Origin: Halalkalicoccus sp. CGA53
GTDB taxonomy: Archaea; Halobacteriota; Halobacteria; Halobacteriales; Halalkalicoccaceae
Direction: 5' to 3'
Assembly: GCF_036429475.1 (NCBI RefSeq)
Contig: NZ_CP144125.1
Location: 62,001-126,000 of the forward strand
DNA length: 64,000 nt
The stretch's first letter is position 1, and every line of letters starts with the position of its first letter. Position numbers and translations under genes: made by a program. Shown in pieces: positions 1 to 8,816 of this stretch. The notes beneath the pieces are model-generated. The model was not told the origin of the DNA and searched no databases. It saw nothing but the letters and a program-made list of their open reading frames with translations.

Positions 1-878
1 CACCGTTCGACATCTTCCTCGGAGCGGTAGCGGGTGTCGTCGTCGCTCGAGGAGTGTGCGCCGCGGCGGTAGGTCAGCGCCTCGACCAGGGTCGGCTCGC
101 CCGCCCGGGCGCGCTCGACCGCCCGGCGGGTTTCGCGGTAGGTCGCCAGCACGTCGTTCCCGTCGACGAGCACGCCGTCGAACCCGTAGCCTGGCGCCCG
201 GCTGGCGTACGTCTCGGCGGCGGTCTGACCGTCGACGGGCGTCGAGATCGCCCACTGGTTGTTGAGCACCAGGAAGACGACCGGCACGTCGAACACGCCG
301 GCGAAGTTCATCCCGGCGTGGACGTCGCCCTTGCTCGCCCCGCCGTCGCCGACCCCGACGAGCCCGACCTCGTCGTGTCCCTGAAGCGCCCGCCCCCACA
401 GCAGCCCGACCGTCTGCGGGACCTGCGTCCCGACCGCGACGATGTGGGGCAGCCGCCGCTCGTAGGCGTCCATCTCGTCTATCTCGTCGGATTCCCAGGT
501 CTCGTACCCGCGGAGCCAGAACAGCAGGATGTCGACGAGCGGACGCCCCCGCTGGATCTGTGCGCCGTACTGGCGCCACTCGGTGTTCATCCAGTCTCGG
601 TCGGCGAGCGCCGCCGCCGGGCCGACGTGGGCCGCCTCCAGGCCGCGACACTCCATCCAGAAGTGGAACTCGCCCCGGCGCTGCAACGCCAGCCCGCGCT
701 CCTCGAGCGCCCGCGCCTGGACCATCGACTCGTACAGCTCGCAGAACTCCTCGTCGTCGAGTTCGAGGGCCGCGACCGCCTCCTCGTCGTACGACCCGTC
801 CGGGGCGACGATCCCCTCGCAGTCGTCGAACTCCTCCGGGAACCTGCTCATGGAGCGCACGTCGCGGTCGATACTCAT
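1..878 (-). CDS. 2-oxoacid dehydrogenase E1 component, alpha subunit (partial)
   Basis: Thiamine-diphosphate-dependent E1-alpha subunit of a pyruvate or branched-chain 2-oxoacid dehydrogenase complex. It would decarboxylate the 2-oxoacid and pass the acyl group to lipoyl-E2. The ATG is at 878 and 292 codons are visible. The 3' end lies outside the window. The TPP motif GDGGASKGD is followed about 25 residues later by NNQWAIS, the typical GDG-NN spacing, and the LVEALTYRRGAHSSSDD segment is also typical of E1-alpha. A beta subunit is expected just beyond the left edge. It is a paralogue of the gene at 59760-60872. The substrate cannot be told from sequence. Confidence 0.9.
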   Translation of the reverse strand, partial: MSIDRDVRSMSRFPEEFDDCEGIVAPDGSYDEEAVAALELDDEEFCELYESMVQARALEERGLALQRRGEFHFWMECRGLEAAHVGPAAALADRDWMNTEWRQYGAQIQRGRPLVDILLFWLRGYETWESDEIDEMDAYERRLPHIVAVGTQVPQTVGLLWGRALQGHDEVGLVGVGDGGASKGDVHAGMNFAGVFDVPVVFLVLNNQWAISTPVDGQTAAETYASRAPGYGFDGVLVDGNDVLATYRETRRAVERARAGEPTLVEALTYRRGAHSSSDDDTRYRSEEDVER

Positions 879-981
879 ATACGTTGACCGGCCACACCGT
901 CCGGGTCGCGGGTCGACGAGCTCCTCGGTGTGGTCGGGGCCACATCGATAGGGGTTACCCCTCTCGTCGGGAACGGGGTGC

Positions 982-1488
982 ATGCGCGACGCGTTCGGCG
1001 GACACGAGCCCGCGGTGGACGAGACGGCGTTCGTCTCGAAGATGGCCTACCTGATCGGCGAGGTCTCGATCGGAGCGGCGTCGAGCGTCTGGCCGTTCGT
1101 TTGCCTCAGAGGCGACGGCGGCGAGACGAGCGTCGGCGAGGGCTCGAACGTGCAGGAGTTCTCGATGCTCCACGGTGCGGAGATCGGCGATCGAGTGACG
1201 GTGGGCCACAACGTGGTGATCGACTACGCGACGGTCGAGGACGACTCGCTCGTGGGCATACAGAGCGTCGTGCTGGGCGGCGCAAGGGTGGAGTCGAACG
1301 CGCTCGTCGCGGCGGGGAGCGTCGTGCTCCAGGACCAGACCGTCCCGGAGGGGCACCTGGCCTACGGCGCGCCCGCGGAGACCCGCCCGCTCAGCGAGGG
1401 CCAGCGCGCGGAGATCGCCCGGATCCAGGACCACTACGTCGAGCTCGCGGCGGAGTACCGATCGACCGGAGGGTTCGAAGAGCGCTGA
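982..1488 (+). CDS. gamma-carbonic anhydrase family protein
   Basis: Left-handed beta-helix (hexapeptide-repeat) protein of 168 aa, related to gamma-class carbonic anhydrases and PaaY. Repeats of the form VxIGxxSxV are visible from about residue 25 to 120. Two of the three Zn-binding His positions are present (H64 in MLHGA, H76 in VGHNVV). The third, normally five residues after H76, is Asp (D81). Carbonic anhydrase activity is therefore uncertain. It reads away from the E1-alpha gene with a 103 bp divergent gap. A second family member lies at 6006. Confidence 0.85.
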   Translation: MRDAFGGHEPAVDETAFVSKMAYLIGEVSIGAASSVWPFVCLRGDGGETSVGEGSNVQEFSMLHGAEIGDRVTVGHNVVIDYATVEDDSLVGIQSVVLGGARVESNALVAAGSVVLQDQTVPEGHLAYGAPAETRPLSEGQRAEIARIQDHYVELAAEYRSTGGFEER

Positions 1489-1523
1489 GCGGTCGCTCGG
1501 GGACGAGCTCTCGGCCCGGAGAA

Positions 1524-1814
1524 TCAGTTGATGTGGCCTTCGCGTCGGAGCTGGTCGGCGTCCTGCTCGGTGTAGCGCCACTCGATGTTCGCCTTCTCGT
1601 CCTGCCAGGACCACGGCTCGACGAGGACGATGTCGTCCTCGTTGATCCAGGTGCGGTACTTCATTCGGCCCGGGATCCGCCCCAGACGTGTCTTGCCGTC
1701 CTCACAGCGGACGCGGACGTGGTTGCCCCCGAGATGTTCGGTGACGACGGCGAACAGCTCGTCGTCGGAGGGCATACGGAGGTTTCGGCGTCCGGAGCCT
1801 TCGTTCTCAGACAT
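1524..1814 (-). CDS. eif1a: translation initiation factor aIF-1A
   Basis: Archaeal homologue of eIF1A, which binds the small-subunit A site during start-codon selection. The 96 aa protein shows the OB-fold signature: [22 protein letters not shown] near residues 28-49, then the [18 protein letters not shown] strand region (conserved RxWI). Length is normal for haloarchaea. A TATA-like element (cttaag) lies about 27-30 bp upstream of the ATG, so the mRNA is probably leaderless. The gene is monocistronic between a convergent carbonic-anhydrase-like gene and a co-oriented CBS gene. Confidence 0.95.
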   Translation of the reverse strand: MSENEGSGRRNLRMPSDDELFAVVTEHLGGNHVRVRCEDGKTRLGRIPGRMKYRTWINEDDIVLVEPWSWQDEKANIEWRYTEQDADQLRREGHIN

Positions 1815-1994
1815 GTGCCGGTAGTAGAGGAGGAGTCCACTTAAGTTACCGGAGAGGCGCGATAACGCGGCGCACTCCCCCGATGCCCGCCTCCTACCGA
1901 GGAGAGAGCACCCCGCCCACGACGGGGGTCGGACGGCCGTGTACGAGGTCGAGGCTCCGGTCGACGTCGGGGGAGGGAGGAAGTCCCGAGACGG

Positions 1995-2486
1995 TCAGCG
2001 CTCGGACGGGCGGAGCGCCCGCAGGAGGTCCTGTCGCGTGACGATGCCGACGAGCACGTCGCCCTCAAGCACCGGGAGCCGGTTGATGTCGCGTTCCTCG
2101 TCGGTCAGCAGCGAGACCAGGTCGTCGAACTCGGCGTCGGGGTCGACGCTCACGACGTCGACGGTCATCGCCTCACGGATCGGCTTCCGCGCCCGTTTCG
2201 CCACGTCGATCCCGAAGTCCAGGTCGTCGAAGGGAAGGTCGATCGCGTAGGTGAGCGTCTCGCTGAACGGCGGGACGCCGATCGGGACCCAGACGACGCG
2301 GTCGTCGCTCCGGAAGAGCCGGAGGATGTCACCCCGGGTGACGATGCCGACGAGGCCCCCCTCGTCCAGCACGGGCAGACCGTCGAAGTCGGCGCGTGCG
2401 AGGCGGCCGAGCACGTCCCCCACCTCCTCGTCCGGGCTGGCGGTGGCAACGTCCCTCGTCATCAGATCGCGGGCTCGGAGCGTCAT
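1995..2486 (-). CDS. CBS domain pair protein
   Basis: Stand-alone pair of CBS domains (163 aa from the ATG at 2486), a class that binds adenine nucleotides and usually acts as an energy-state sensor. The first CBS begins at MTLRARDLMTRDV and ends at GLVGIVTRGDILRLF. The second runs from IREAMTVDVVSVDPD to DVLVGIVTRQDLLRALR. The loop between them (PFSETLTYAIDLPFDDLDFGID) is longer than usual. The reading frame stays open further upstream, but the ATG at 2486 starts exactly at the domain. No partner domain is fused, so the target is unknown. Confidence 0.85.
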   Translation of the reverse strand: MTLRARDLMTRDVATASPDEEVGDVLGRLARADFDGLPVLDEGGLVGIVTRGDILRLFRSDDRVVWVPIGVPPFSETLTYAIDLPFDDLDFGIDVAKRARKPIREAMTVDVVSVDPDAEFDDLVSLLTDEERDINRLPVLEGDVLVGIVTRQDLLRALRPSER

Positions 2487-2610
2487 GTGATGGGGGAGGC
2501 GACGGCGCGTGCTATGCGTTGCGGTCCGCGCGGTTACCGCGGGGTCGGTGGGTGGGCTACCTCTCGCTGAGCGAGGAGTTATCACCGCCACTAGAGGAGC
2601 GGCGATAGAG

Positions 2611-4197
2611 ATGCACACGCGACGAACGAGCCGCCGGAGCGTCCTCGCCGCGTTCTGTGGCCTGCTCGTCGGCTCCGCGACGATCGACGGAGACGGCGTG
2701 GCCGGTGCCTCGGAGGACCCCTCCGGTACCGACCCCGGCCGGTCCGGTGCGACCGCCGACGGACCGACGATCGACGACCCGACCGAACGCTGGTGGCGGG
2801 ACGGTACGGCGACGAGCGTCCCGACGCTCGCCGACGGCGCCGCGTTCGTCGCCACCGAGGCCGGCGAACTCCTCTCGCTCGACACGGCCGACGGCGAGGA
2901 GCGCTGGAGCCTCCCGGTCAGTGAGGGGATCGAGGGGGCACCCGCGACCGACGGGGATGCGGTCTACCTCGCCGTCGGCGAGGAGCTCGTCGCCGTCGAC
3001 GCCGGTACCGGGGACGAGCGCTGGCGATACGCCCTCGACGGTCCGGCGACGTCGTCGCCGGTCGTCGCGGACGGGACGGTCTACGTCTCCGACGGGCGCA
3101 CCCACGCCGTCTCGACCGACGGCGAGCGGCGGTTTCGGGTGGACGGGACCGCCCCGGCGGCCACGGACGGGGCCGTCTTCGTCGTGGACGACGGGGTGAG
3201 AGCGCGCTCGGCGAACGACGGCGAGGAGCGATGGCACGCGGATCCCGCACCAGGGATCGTCGCCGTCTCCGCGACCGGGCGAGCGGTGCTCGCCTGGAGC
3301 GAGACCGAGGCGTTCGTCCTCGATCCCGACACCGGCGAGGAGCGCCGGTCGATCTGGGGGGACGGGATCGAGGGCGTCGCGACCGACGGCGAGACGGTCA
3401 CCGTCGGGAGCCGATCGGGGCTGTTCTCGGACGGCCCGGACGGCGGCTGGGAGGTGATCAAGGAGCCGCGCTTTCGCGGTCCGTTGCTCGCGGGCGACCG
3501 GGTCTACGCGACGAACACCCACGAGGGCGGACGGAGGGCGCCCGCGCTCTACGCCTTCGAGGCGGAGACGGGCGTCGAACGGTGGTCGCTCTCGAACGTG
3601 GACGCCCACGGCCTGGCGGTCGGGGACGGGAGCCTCCTCGTCTCGACCGCCGATGGGATCGGCGCGTTCGGCGACGCGACGGAGGGAGAGGACGAGGGAG
3701 ACGGGTCGGACGATCCGGAGGATCAAGAGGGTGACGACGACGAGAGCGACCCGACCGGTCCCGACGACGGGAGTCCGGAGGGGAAGGTGACGGACGACGG
3801 CGACGAGAGCGAGGACGGCGAACCTGGAGAGGACGGGGAGGGCGACGAGGCTGGAGACGGGGGAGACGACGACACCGGAACCGGCGACGAGGTGGAAGAC
3901 GACGCGAGCAGTGGCCACGAGAACGGGGACGACGGAGGGTCGAGGTCCGAAGACGACGGAACGGAGGAGGGCGAGGAGAGCGTAGCGCCCGGTGACGGGG
4001 AGCGCGACGACGGGAGCGGGCTCGCGAACGAGCCCTCGCCGACCGAGAGCGGAACGGAATCTCGCGACATCGACTCGATCGCGAGTGCGGTCGAGGAACA
4101 GCCGGGGTTCGGAATTCTCGCCGGTCTCGGGGGGATCGGGGCCGCGGCCTACGCGCTCTACACGCGCGTCGAGCGAGGCGACCGCGACTGCGAGTGA
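2611..4197 (+). CDS. PQQ-like beta-propeller surface protein with PGF-CTERM anchor
   Basis: Exported 528 aa protein. It begins with a Tat-type signal (RRTSRRSVLAAFCGLLVG), followed by about 340 residues of PQQ/WD-like blades (repeated GEERW or GDERWRY before a turn, as in BamB-like proteins). A roughly 130-residue Asp/Glu/Gly-rich linker follows, and the protein ends with EEQPGFGILAGLGGIGAAAYALY plus basic residues. That tail is a PGF-CTERM signal, the substrate mark of archaeosortase A (encoded at 31753). The ATG at 2611 was chosen because it places the Tat motif at the N-terminus. Probably a lipid-anchored cell-surface propeller; ligand unknown. Confidence 0.85.
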   Translation: MHTRRTSRRSVLAAFCGLLVGSATIDGDGVAGASEDPSGTDPGRSGATADGPTIDDPTERWWRDGTATSVPTLADGAAFVATEAGELLSLDTADGEERWSLPVSEGIEGAPATDGDAVYLAVGEELVAVDAGTGDERWRYALDGPATSSPVVADGTVYVSDGRTHAVSTDGERRFRVDGTAPAATDGAVFVVDDGVRARSANDGEERWHADPAPGIVAVSATGRAVLAWSETEAFVLDPDTGEERRSIWGDGIEGVATDGETVTVGSRSGLFSDGPDGGWEVIKEPRFRGPLLAGDRVYATNTHEGGRRAPALYAFEAETGVERWSLSNVDAHGLAVGDGSLLVSTADGIGAFGDATEGEDEGDGSDDPEDQEGDDDESDPTGPDDGSPEGKVTDDGDESEDGEPGEDGEGDEAGDGGDDDTGTGDEVEDDASSGHENGDDGGSRSEDDGTEEGEESVAPGDGERDDGSGLANEPSPTESGTESRDIDSIASAVEEQPGFGILAGLGGIGAAAYALYTRVERGDRDCE

Positions 4198-4248
4198 CCG
4201 GGCCTCGGGCGCGATAGCGTTTACCGGAGGGAGTCCCTAGCTGATCGT

Positions 4249-5721
4249 GTGTCCGATCGATCGGTCGTCGGGGCGTTCGCGTCGCTGATCGCGGGGATCG
4301 CCGGAGTTCTCGGGTCGTACCTCGCCACCGGCGGCGCGAGCGCGTTCATCGCCGTCCCGGCGACCGAACTCCTCGTCGGCTACAGCCCCGCGATCGTGGT
4401 GAACACGGTGATAGAGACGCTCGGCTCCCTCGGCGAGACGCTGCTGGTCCTCACCGCGGGCGCGATGACCGCAAGCCTGCTCGCCGTCGTGAGCTACGCG
4501 AGTCTCGTCGCAGGAGCGCGGGCGGAGTCACCGCACGCCGGAGCCGCACTCGGGGGCGTGTCGAGCGGTCTCCTGGCCCTCGGGCTCGTCGGCTCGCTCC
4601 TCTCCGCTACGGGTGTGGCGACCGGCGTCCTGCTCGTCCTGCTCGCCGTGCCAACACGCCCCGGAACGGGGAGCGTCGACGGACCGCGACGACAGGTGCT
4701 TCGCGTCGGCGCGGCCGTCGTCGGCGTCGGCGTGATCGGGACGCTGCTCGGACGGCTCGGCGGCGAGCGCGCGCCGCCTCCGCCGCTCGATCTCCCGACA
4801 GGGACGGAACTCGCGGTCGAGTCCCGCCTGGACGAAGCGCGGGAGCGCTCGTTCGACCTTCCCGGCGCGCCGGGGCTGGTGAGCGAGATCGGCGAGTTCT
4901 ACACCGTCGACATCAACAGCGCGACGCCGACGTTCGACGCCGAGGGCTGGACGCTGTCCGTCGAGGGCGCGGTCGAGGGGACGGTGGCGATCGACTACGA
5001 GGACCTCCTCGCGCGCGACGCGGAGGTGGTCACCGCGACGCTCCGGTGTATCGGAGAGCCGGTCGACGGGAACCTCCTCGACACCGCCGTCTGGACCGGG
5101 GTGCCGGTCGCCGACCTGCTCTCGGGGGCTGCACCTCGTGGCGAGTACGCGACGATCCACGCGCTCGACGGCTACGACGAGATCGTCCCGATCGAGGGCT
5201 ACCTCGAGCGTGGGCTGCTCGTCTACGCGATGAACGGCGAGACGCTGCCGCGGGAACACGGCTTCCCGGTCCGGCTGCTCATGCCCGGCACGTGGGGGAA
5301 GGTGAACGTGAAGTGGATCGACCGGATCGAGATCACCGAGGAGGAGGGAGAGGGCTACTGGGGCTCGCGCGGCTGGAACGGCACCGCGCCGATGCGGACG
5401 GTCGCGAAGCTCTGGAGCGCCGAACAGAGCGGAGAGGGGATGCAGGTCGGCGGCCACGCCTACGCCGGCGATCGGGGGATCGACGCCGTGGAGGTCTCGA
5501 TCGACGGCGGGACTAGCTGGGAGGAGGCGAAGCTGAGCGAGACGCTCTCGGAGGCCGCGACGTGGCGGCAGTGGCGCCACTCGTTCGAGGCCGATCCCGG
5601 CGAGTACGAGGTGGTCGTCCGGGCGATCGACGGCGACGGCACGGTACAGGAGGGCGAGGAGGGAGACGCGCTCCCGGACGGCGCGACCGGCTGGATGTCT
5701 CGGACGATCAGCGTCGAGTGA
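4249..5721 (+). CDS. membrane-anchored molybdopterin-dependent oxidoreductase (sulfite oxidase family)
   Basis: 490 aa. The N-terminal ~175 residues form about five hydrophobic segments. They are followed by a sulfite-oxidase-type molybdopterin domain (residues ~215-370) and a C-terminal Mo-co dimerisation (Ig-like) domain ending at GWMSRTISVE. The putative Mo-ligand Cys lies in ATLRCIGEP, and the PREHGFPVRLLMPG and GKVNVKWIDRIEI motifs are typical of the family. The start is GTG at 4249, 51 bp after the propeller gene. The enzyme domain probably faces outward on its membrane anchor. The physiological substrate cannot be inferred; sulfite, nitrate and protein methionine sulfoxide are all handled by relatives. 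Confidence 0.85.
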   Translation: MSDRSVVGAFASLIAGIAGVLGSYLATGGASAFIAVPATELLVGYSPAIVVNTVIETLGSLGETLLVLTAGAMTASLLAVVSYASLVAGARAESPHAGAALGGVSSGLLALGLVGSLLSATGVATGVLLVLLAVPTRPGTGSVDGPRRQVLRVGAAVVGVGVIGTLLGRLGGERAPPPPLDLPTGTELAVESRLDEARERSFDLPGAPGLVSEIGEFYTVDINSATPTFDAEGWTLSVEGAVEGTVAIDYEDLLARDAEVVTATLRCIGEPVDGNLLDTAVWTGVPVADLLSGAAPRGEYATIHALDGYDEIVPIEGYLERGLLVYAMNGETLPREHGFPVRLLMPGTWGKVNVKWIDRIEITEEEGEGYWGSRGWNGTAPMRTVAKLWSAEQSGEGMQVGGHAYAGDRGIDAVEVSIDGGTSWEEAKLSETLSEAATWRQWRHSFEADPGEYEVVVRAIDGDGTVQEGEEGDALPDGATGWMSRTISVE

Positions 5722-5755
5722 GAGCGATCTACGACGCGTCGGGCGACCGATCGAG

Positions 5756-5905
5756 CTACTGGCCGGTCATCACGTTCGTGCTGCCACACTCCGGACAGCG
5801 CGTCATGGTCCCGAACTTGGGCACCTCGACCGTGGCCCACCCCTCGCCCGGCGGTGCGCTGAACCCGCACTGGAGACACCGCGACGCCGGCAGTTCCACT
5901 GACAT
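5756..5905 (-). CDS. small CPxCG-type zinc-finger protein
   Basis: Very short 49 aa protein starting at ATG 5905. It carries two zinc knuckles, CLQCG and CPECG, separated by about 23 residues, the arrangement of haloarchaeal micro-proteins with two C-x2-C motifs. It sits between two plus-strand genes on the opposite strand. Function is unknown; relatives have been linked to regulation and stress in haloarchaea. Identity rests only on the Cys pattern and the good codon use. Confidence 0.7.
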   Translation of the reverse strand: MSVELPASRCLQCGFSAPPGEGWATVEVPKFGTMTRCPECGSTNVMTGQ

Positions 5906-6005
5906 GGGGTCGCATACGACACGGGAGATCAAGTGTGTTTTCCGGGATTCGCCGAGGGATCGGCCCGGGGAAAACGGTATCACTCGGTGTGCGGTAGCTG
6001 GGGTC

Positions 6006-6524
6006 ATGGAAGACAGGCGCGAGTACGGGTTCGAGGGATCGAGGCCGACGGTCGATCCGGCGGCGTTCGTGAGTCGCGAGGCGACGCTGATCGGTGACGT
6101 CACCGTCGAGGCGGACGCGAGCGTCTGGCCCGGGACCGTCCTCCGGGGCGATATCGCGCCGGTACGGATCGGTCGCGAGTCCCACGTCGGCGACAACGCG
6201 ACGCTTCACGCCTCGGTCGTCGGCGAGCGGGTGATGGTCGGCCACGGTGCGGTGACCGACGAGGTAGAGATAGCGGACGGCTCGCTGATCGGGTTCAACG
6301 CGACGCTCGCGAGCGGGGTGCGCGTCGGCGAACGGTCGATCGTCGCCGCAGGAACGGTCGTTCCGGACAACTACGAGATTCCCGCCGGGTCGTTCGCCCG
6401 GGGGGTCCCCGCACAGGTGATCCCGCTCTCGGAGACGACGATAGACCCCGAGGAGACGTTCGAGGAATACTCCTCCGGGGCGTATACGGATCTGGCGAGC
6501 CGGCACGGGGAGCTGTTCGAGTGA
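6006..6524 (+). CDS. gamma-carbonic anhydrase family protein (second copy)
   Basis: 172 aa left-handed beta-helix protein, paralogous to the gene at 982. Hexapeptide repeats run from about residue 28 to 130. H68 (TLHAS) and H80 (VGHGAV) match two Zn ligands. The third, five residues after H80, is Asp (D85), the same change as in the paralogue. The C-terminal helix region (ETFEEYSSGAYTDLASRHGELF) is typical of the acetyltransferase-like gamma-CA proteins. ATG at 6006. A role as carbonic anhydrase, or as a thioesterase-like PaaY protein, remains open. Confidence 0.85.
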   Translation: MEDRREYGFEGSRPTVDPAAFVSREATLIGDVTVEADASVWPGTVLRGDIAPVRIGRESHVGDNATLHASVVGERVMVGHGAVTDEVEIADGSLIGFNATLASGVRVGERSIVAAGTVVPDNYEIPAGSFARGVPAQVIPLSETTIDPEETFEEYSSGAYTDLASRHGELFE

Positions 6525-6527
6525 CTA

Positions 6528-7772
6528 CTATACTCGCTCGACGGTGTTCAGCGCGTTGATCCGTCCGGCGCCGAACTCCAGGCTGCTGCGGCCGTCGACG
6601 AGTTCCGCGCCGTGGGCAATCGCGTTCTCGACCCGGTTCGCGTTCATGATAGGTTCGAGTTCGCGGACGAGGGCGACGAGTCCCGCGACCTGTGGGGCGG
6701 CCATCGAGGTGCCGGCCTTCCAGCCGTAGGTGGCATCGGGTTCGGTCGAGAAGACGAGGTCGTCGGGAATCACCGTCTCCTCCAAGGTCTCGCGGCCGCC
6801 GCCGGGTGCGCCAACCTCGATCTCGTTGGTTCCGTAGTTCGAGTAGAACGCGAGGTCGTCCCCTGGACCGCTCGCGGAGACGGTCATGACGCCCTGGACG
6901 GTACCGGGGAGGTAGAACAGTCCTCCCTGCTGGAGGTTCGTCTCGGCGTTACCCGACGAGACGGTCGAGACGGTGCCGCGACGGGCGGCGTCCTGCATCA
7001 CCCGCTGAACCGCGACGCGCGTTCCGTCCGGATTCGCCTCCGACGGGAACGGCCCCGCACCGAGGCTGAAGTTCGCGGCGTCGGCACCGATCTCAGCTGC
7101 GTAATCCGCGCCCGCGAGGACGTCCGCGAACGAACTGCTGTCGGGGCCGAGCACGCGCACCGAGACGAGTTCGGCGTCGGGGGCGGTGCCCGTTACACCT
7201 TCCGCGCCGGTCGCCGCCGCGGTCCCCGCGACGTGAGTGCCGTGGTCGCCGCTGTCGCCGCTGTGGGGGGCTTCCTGGCCACCGTTGATGAAGGAGAGGC
7301 TCAGGTCCTCGTTGAAGTTTCCTTCGAGGTCGTGATGAGTGCCGTCGACGCCGGTGTCGGCGATGACGATTCGGCTCCCCTCGCCGGTCGCGTGGTGGTG
7401 GGCTTCGAACGTGTCGGTGATCTCCTTGTCCCACTGGTTCTCGGTGAATTCGGCGTCCCCGGTCGTGTGGTCCTCCGCGAAAGGCTCCGCGAGATTCACC
7501 TCGAAGTTCGGCGTGACGGCGTCGACGCCGCCGACGTTCGCGTCCTCCTCGGCGTTCGCCGGTCCGGAGACGATCAGCACAGATCCACCCGCGAGTTCGC
7601 GTGTTACGTCGAACCCAGCCCTCTCAAGGTTCCGTCGAGCGCCGTTTCCACCCGTGCTGACGATATAGGTCCCCTCGCCGCCCGCGCTCGTGCTCCCGGC
7701 GAACGTCAGACCGACGCCCGCCGCACCGATTCCCCGCAGTACCCCTCGTCGTGACACGTGAATTGGTGTCAT
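6528..7772 (-). CDS. halolysin-like subtilisin-family serine protease (S8)
   Basis: Secreted 414 aa subtilase. The N-terminus carries a Tat signal (SRRGVLRGIGAAGVGLTFAG), then a propeptide-like region to about residue 115, then the catalytic domain. The triad residues are visible: D139 in IADTGVDG, H177 in DHGTHVAGT and S356 in GTSMAAPQVAG. N275 in SSGN is the likely oxyanion residue. There is no C-terminal extension after the catalytic domain, so it is shorter than classic halolysins with a Cys-rich tail. It converges with the carbonic-anhydrase-like gene, with 3 bp between stops. Confidence 0.92.
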   Translation of the reverse strand: MTPIHVSRRGVLRGIGAAGVGLTFAGSTSAGGEGTYIVSTGGNGARRNLERAGFDVTRELAGGSVLIVSGPANAEEDANVGGVDAVTPNFEVNLAEPFAEDHTTGDAEFTENQWDKEITDTFEAHHHATGEGSRIVIADTGVDGTHHDLEGNFNEDLSLSFINGGQEAPHSGDSGDHGTHVAGTAAATGAEGVTGTAPDAELVSVRVLGPDSSSFADVLAGADYAAEIGADAANFSLGAGPFPSEANPDGTRVAVQRVMQDAARRGTVSTVSSGNAETNLQQGGLFYLPGTVQGVMTVSASGPGDDLAFYSNYGTNEIEVGAPGGGRETLEETVIPDDLVFSTEPDATYGWKAGTSMAAPQVAGLVALVRELEPIMNANRVENAIAHGAELVDGRSSLEFGAGRINALNTVERV

Positions 7773-7947
7773 ACCAGTAATCGGTACAGTAGTCTAAATT
7801 TATGTCTTTCGTAACAGTATGCAAGTAGCGATTAAACTATATTTCTACCAGAAGAGAGTTTTTTGTCTAGATAGAAGTGAGAAGATATCCGAAGAAAGGG
7901 CGTCCGCAATGAGAAGCTTCACCCGCACCCGGACGTAACACCCCACA

Positions 7948-8754
7948 ATGAGCACGATAGAACTCGGCGAGACCCCCTTCTGGTACGACGACGTCGGCGA
8001 GGGGCCGCCGATCGTCTTCCTCCACGGCGGCTTCCTCGACGCGACCAGCTGGCGACCGCAGGTCGAGCGGTTCAGTGAGGACCACCGCGTCGTCACCTTC
8101 GACGTCCGCGGACACGGCCGGACCGGGAAGACCGACCTCCGACGGTATACGGTACCTGGATTCGCCGACGACCTCCACGACCTCCTCACCACCATCGACG
8201 TCGAGGAACCGGTAGTCTGCGGGCTCTCGCTCGGGTCGATGATCGCACAGGCCTACGCCGAGCGGTACCCTGTGCGGGGACTCGCACTCGCCGGGGCGCT
8301 CCGGACGATGCCGCCGGTCCCGCTGCCGACGGCGTACAAGCGCGCGGCTTCGCCAACCGGAGGGCTCGCGATGACGCTCGCGCTCACCGGCCAGCGGGCG
8401 ACGTTCGAACTGCTGCTCTCTGGGATCAGAGCGGTGGAGGGCCACCCCTGGCTCGCGATCGACGACGAGGTCAGAGAGCGCGCGCTCGAGACCGTCTCCG
8501 AGATCTCGCGCTCGGAGTACGTGAAGACGTTCGACGCGCTCTACCGGTTCACACCGCCGGAGATCGTGACCGACGCCCCCTCCGCCCTGATCTACGGCGA
8601 GTACGAGGCGAGCGCGGTGAAAGCACAGAGCAAGCGGCTCGCCGACGCGCTCGACGCGTCGGTCGCCTCGATCCCGGACGCCGGCCACCTCGTCAACGCC
8701 GACGCGCCCGAGGCGTTCAACGGCGTGGTCGACGACCTCCTCGCACGGGTCTGA
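7948..8754 (+). CDS. alpha/beta hydrolase
   Basis: 268 aa cytosolic alpha/beta-hydrolase-fold protein. The oxyanion-loop motif HGGF is near residue 26, the nucleophile elbow is GLSLGSMIA, the acid is probably the Asp/Glu near LIYGEYEA, and the catalytic His is in PDAGHLVNADAPEAF. A cap domain of about 80 residues separates the core strands. The family covers esterases, haloperoxidases and dehalogenases, so the substrate is unknown. No operon partner; a short AT-rich intergenic stretch separates it from the divergent protease. Confidence 0.85.
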   Translation: MSTIELGETPFWYDDVGEGPPIVFLHGGFLDATSWRPQVERFSEDHRVVTFDVRGHGRTGKTDLRRYTVPGFADDLHDLLTTIDVEEPVVCGLSLGSMIAQAYAERYPVRGLALAGALRTMPPVPLPTAYKRAASPTGGLAMTLALTGQRATFELLLSGIRAVEGHPWLAIDDEVRERALETVSEISRSEYVKTFDALYRFTPPEIVTDAPSALIYGEYEASAVKAQSKRLADALDASVASIPDAGHLVNADAPEAFNGVVDDLLARV

Positions 8755-8816
8755 GACGTCAGCCGAGTCGTCTTCCGGTCGAGCGGTCTTTTTACCCCGC
8801 GCGTGGTGTGTGAGCC

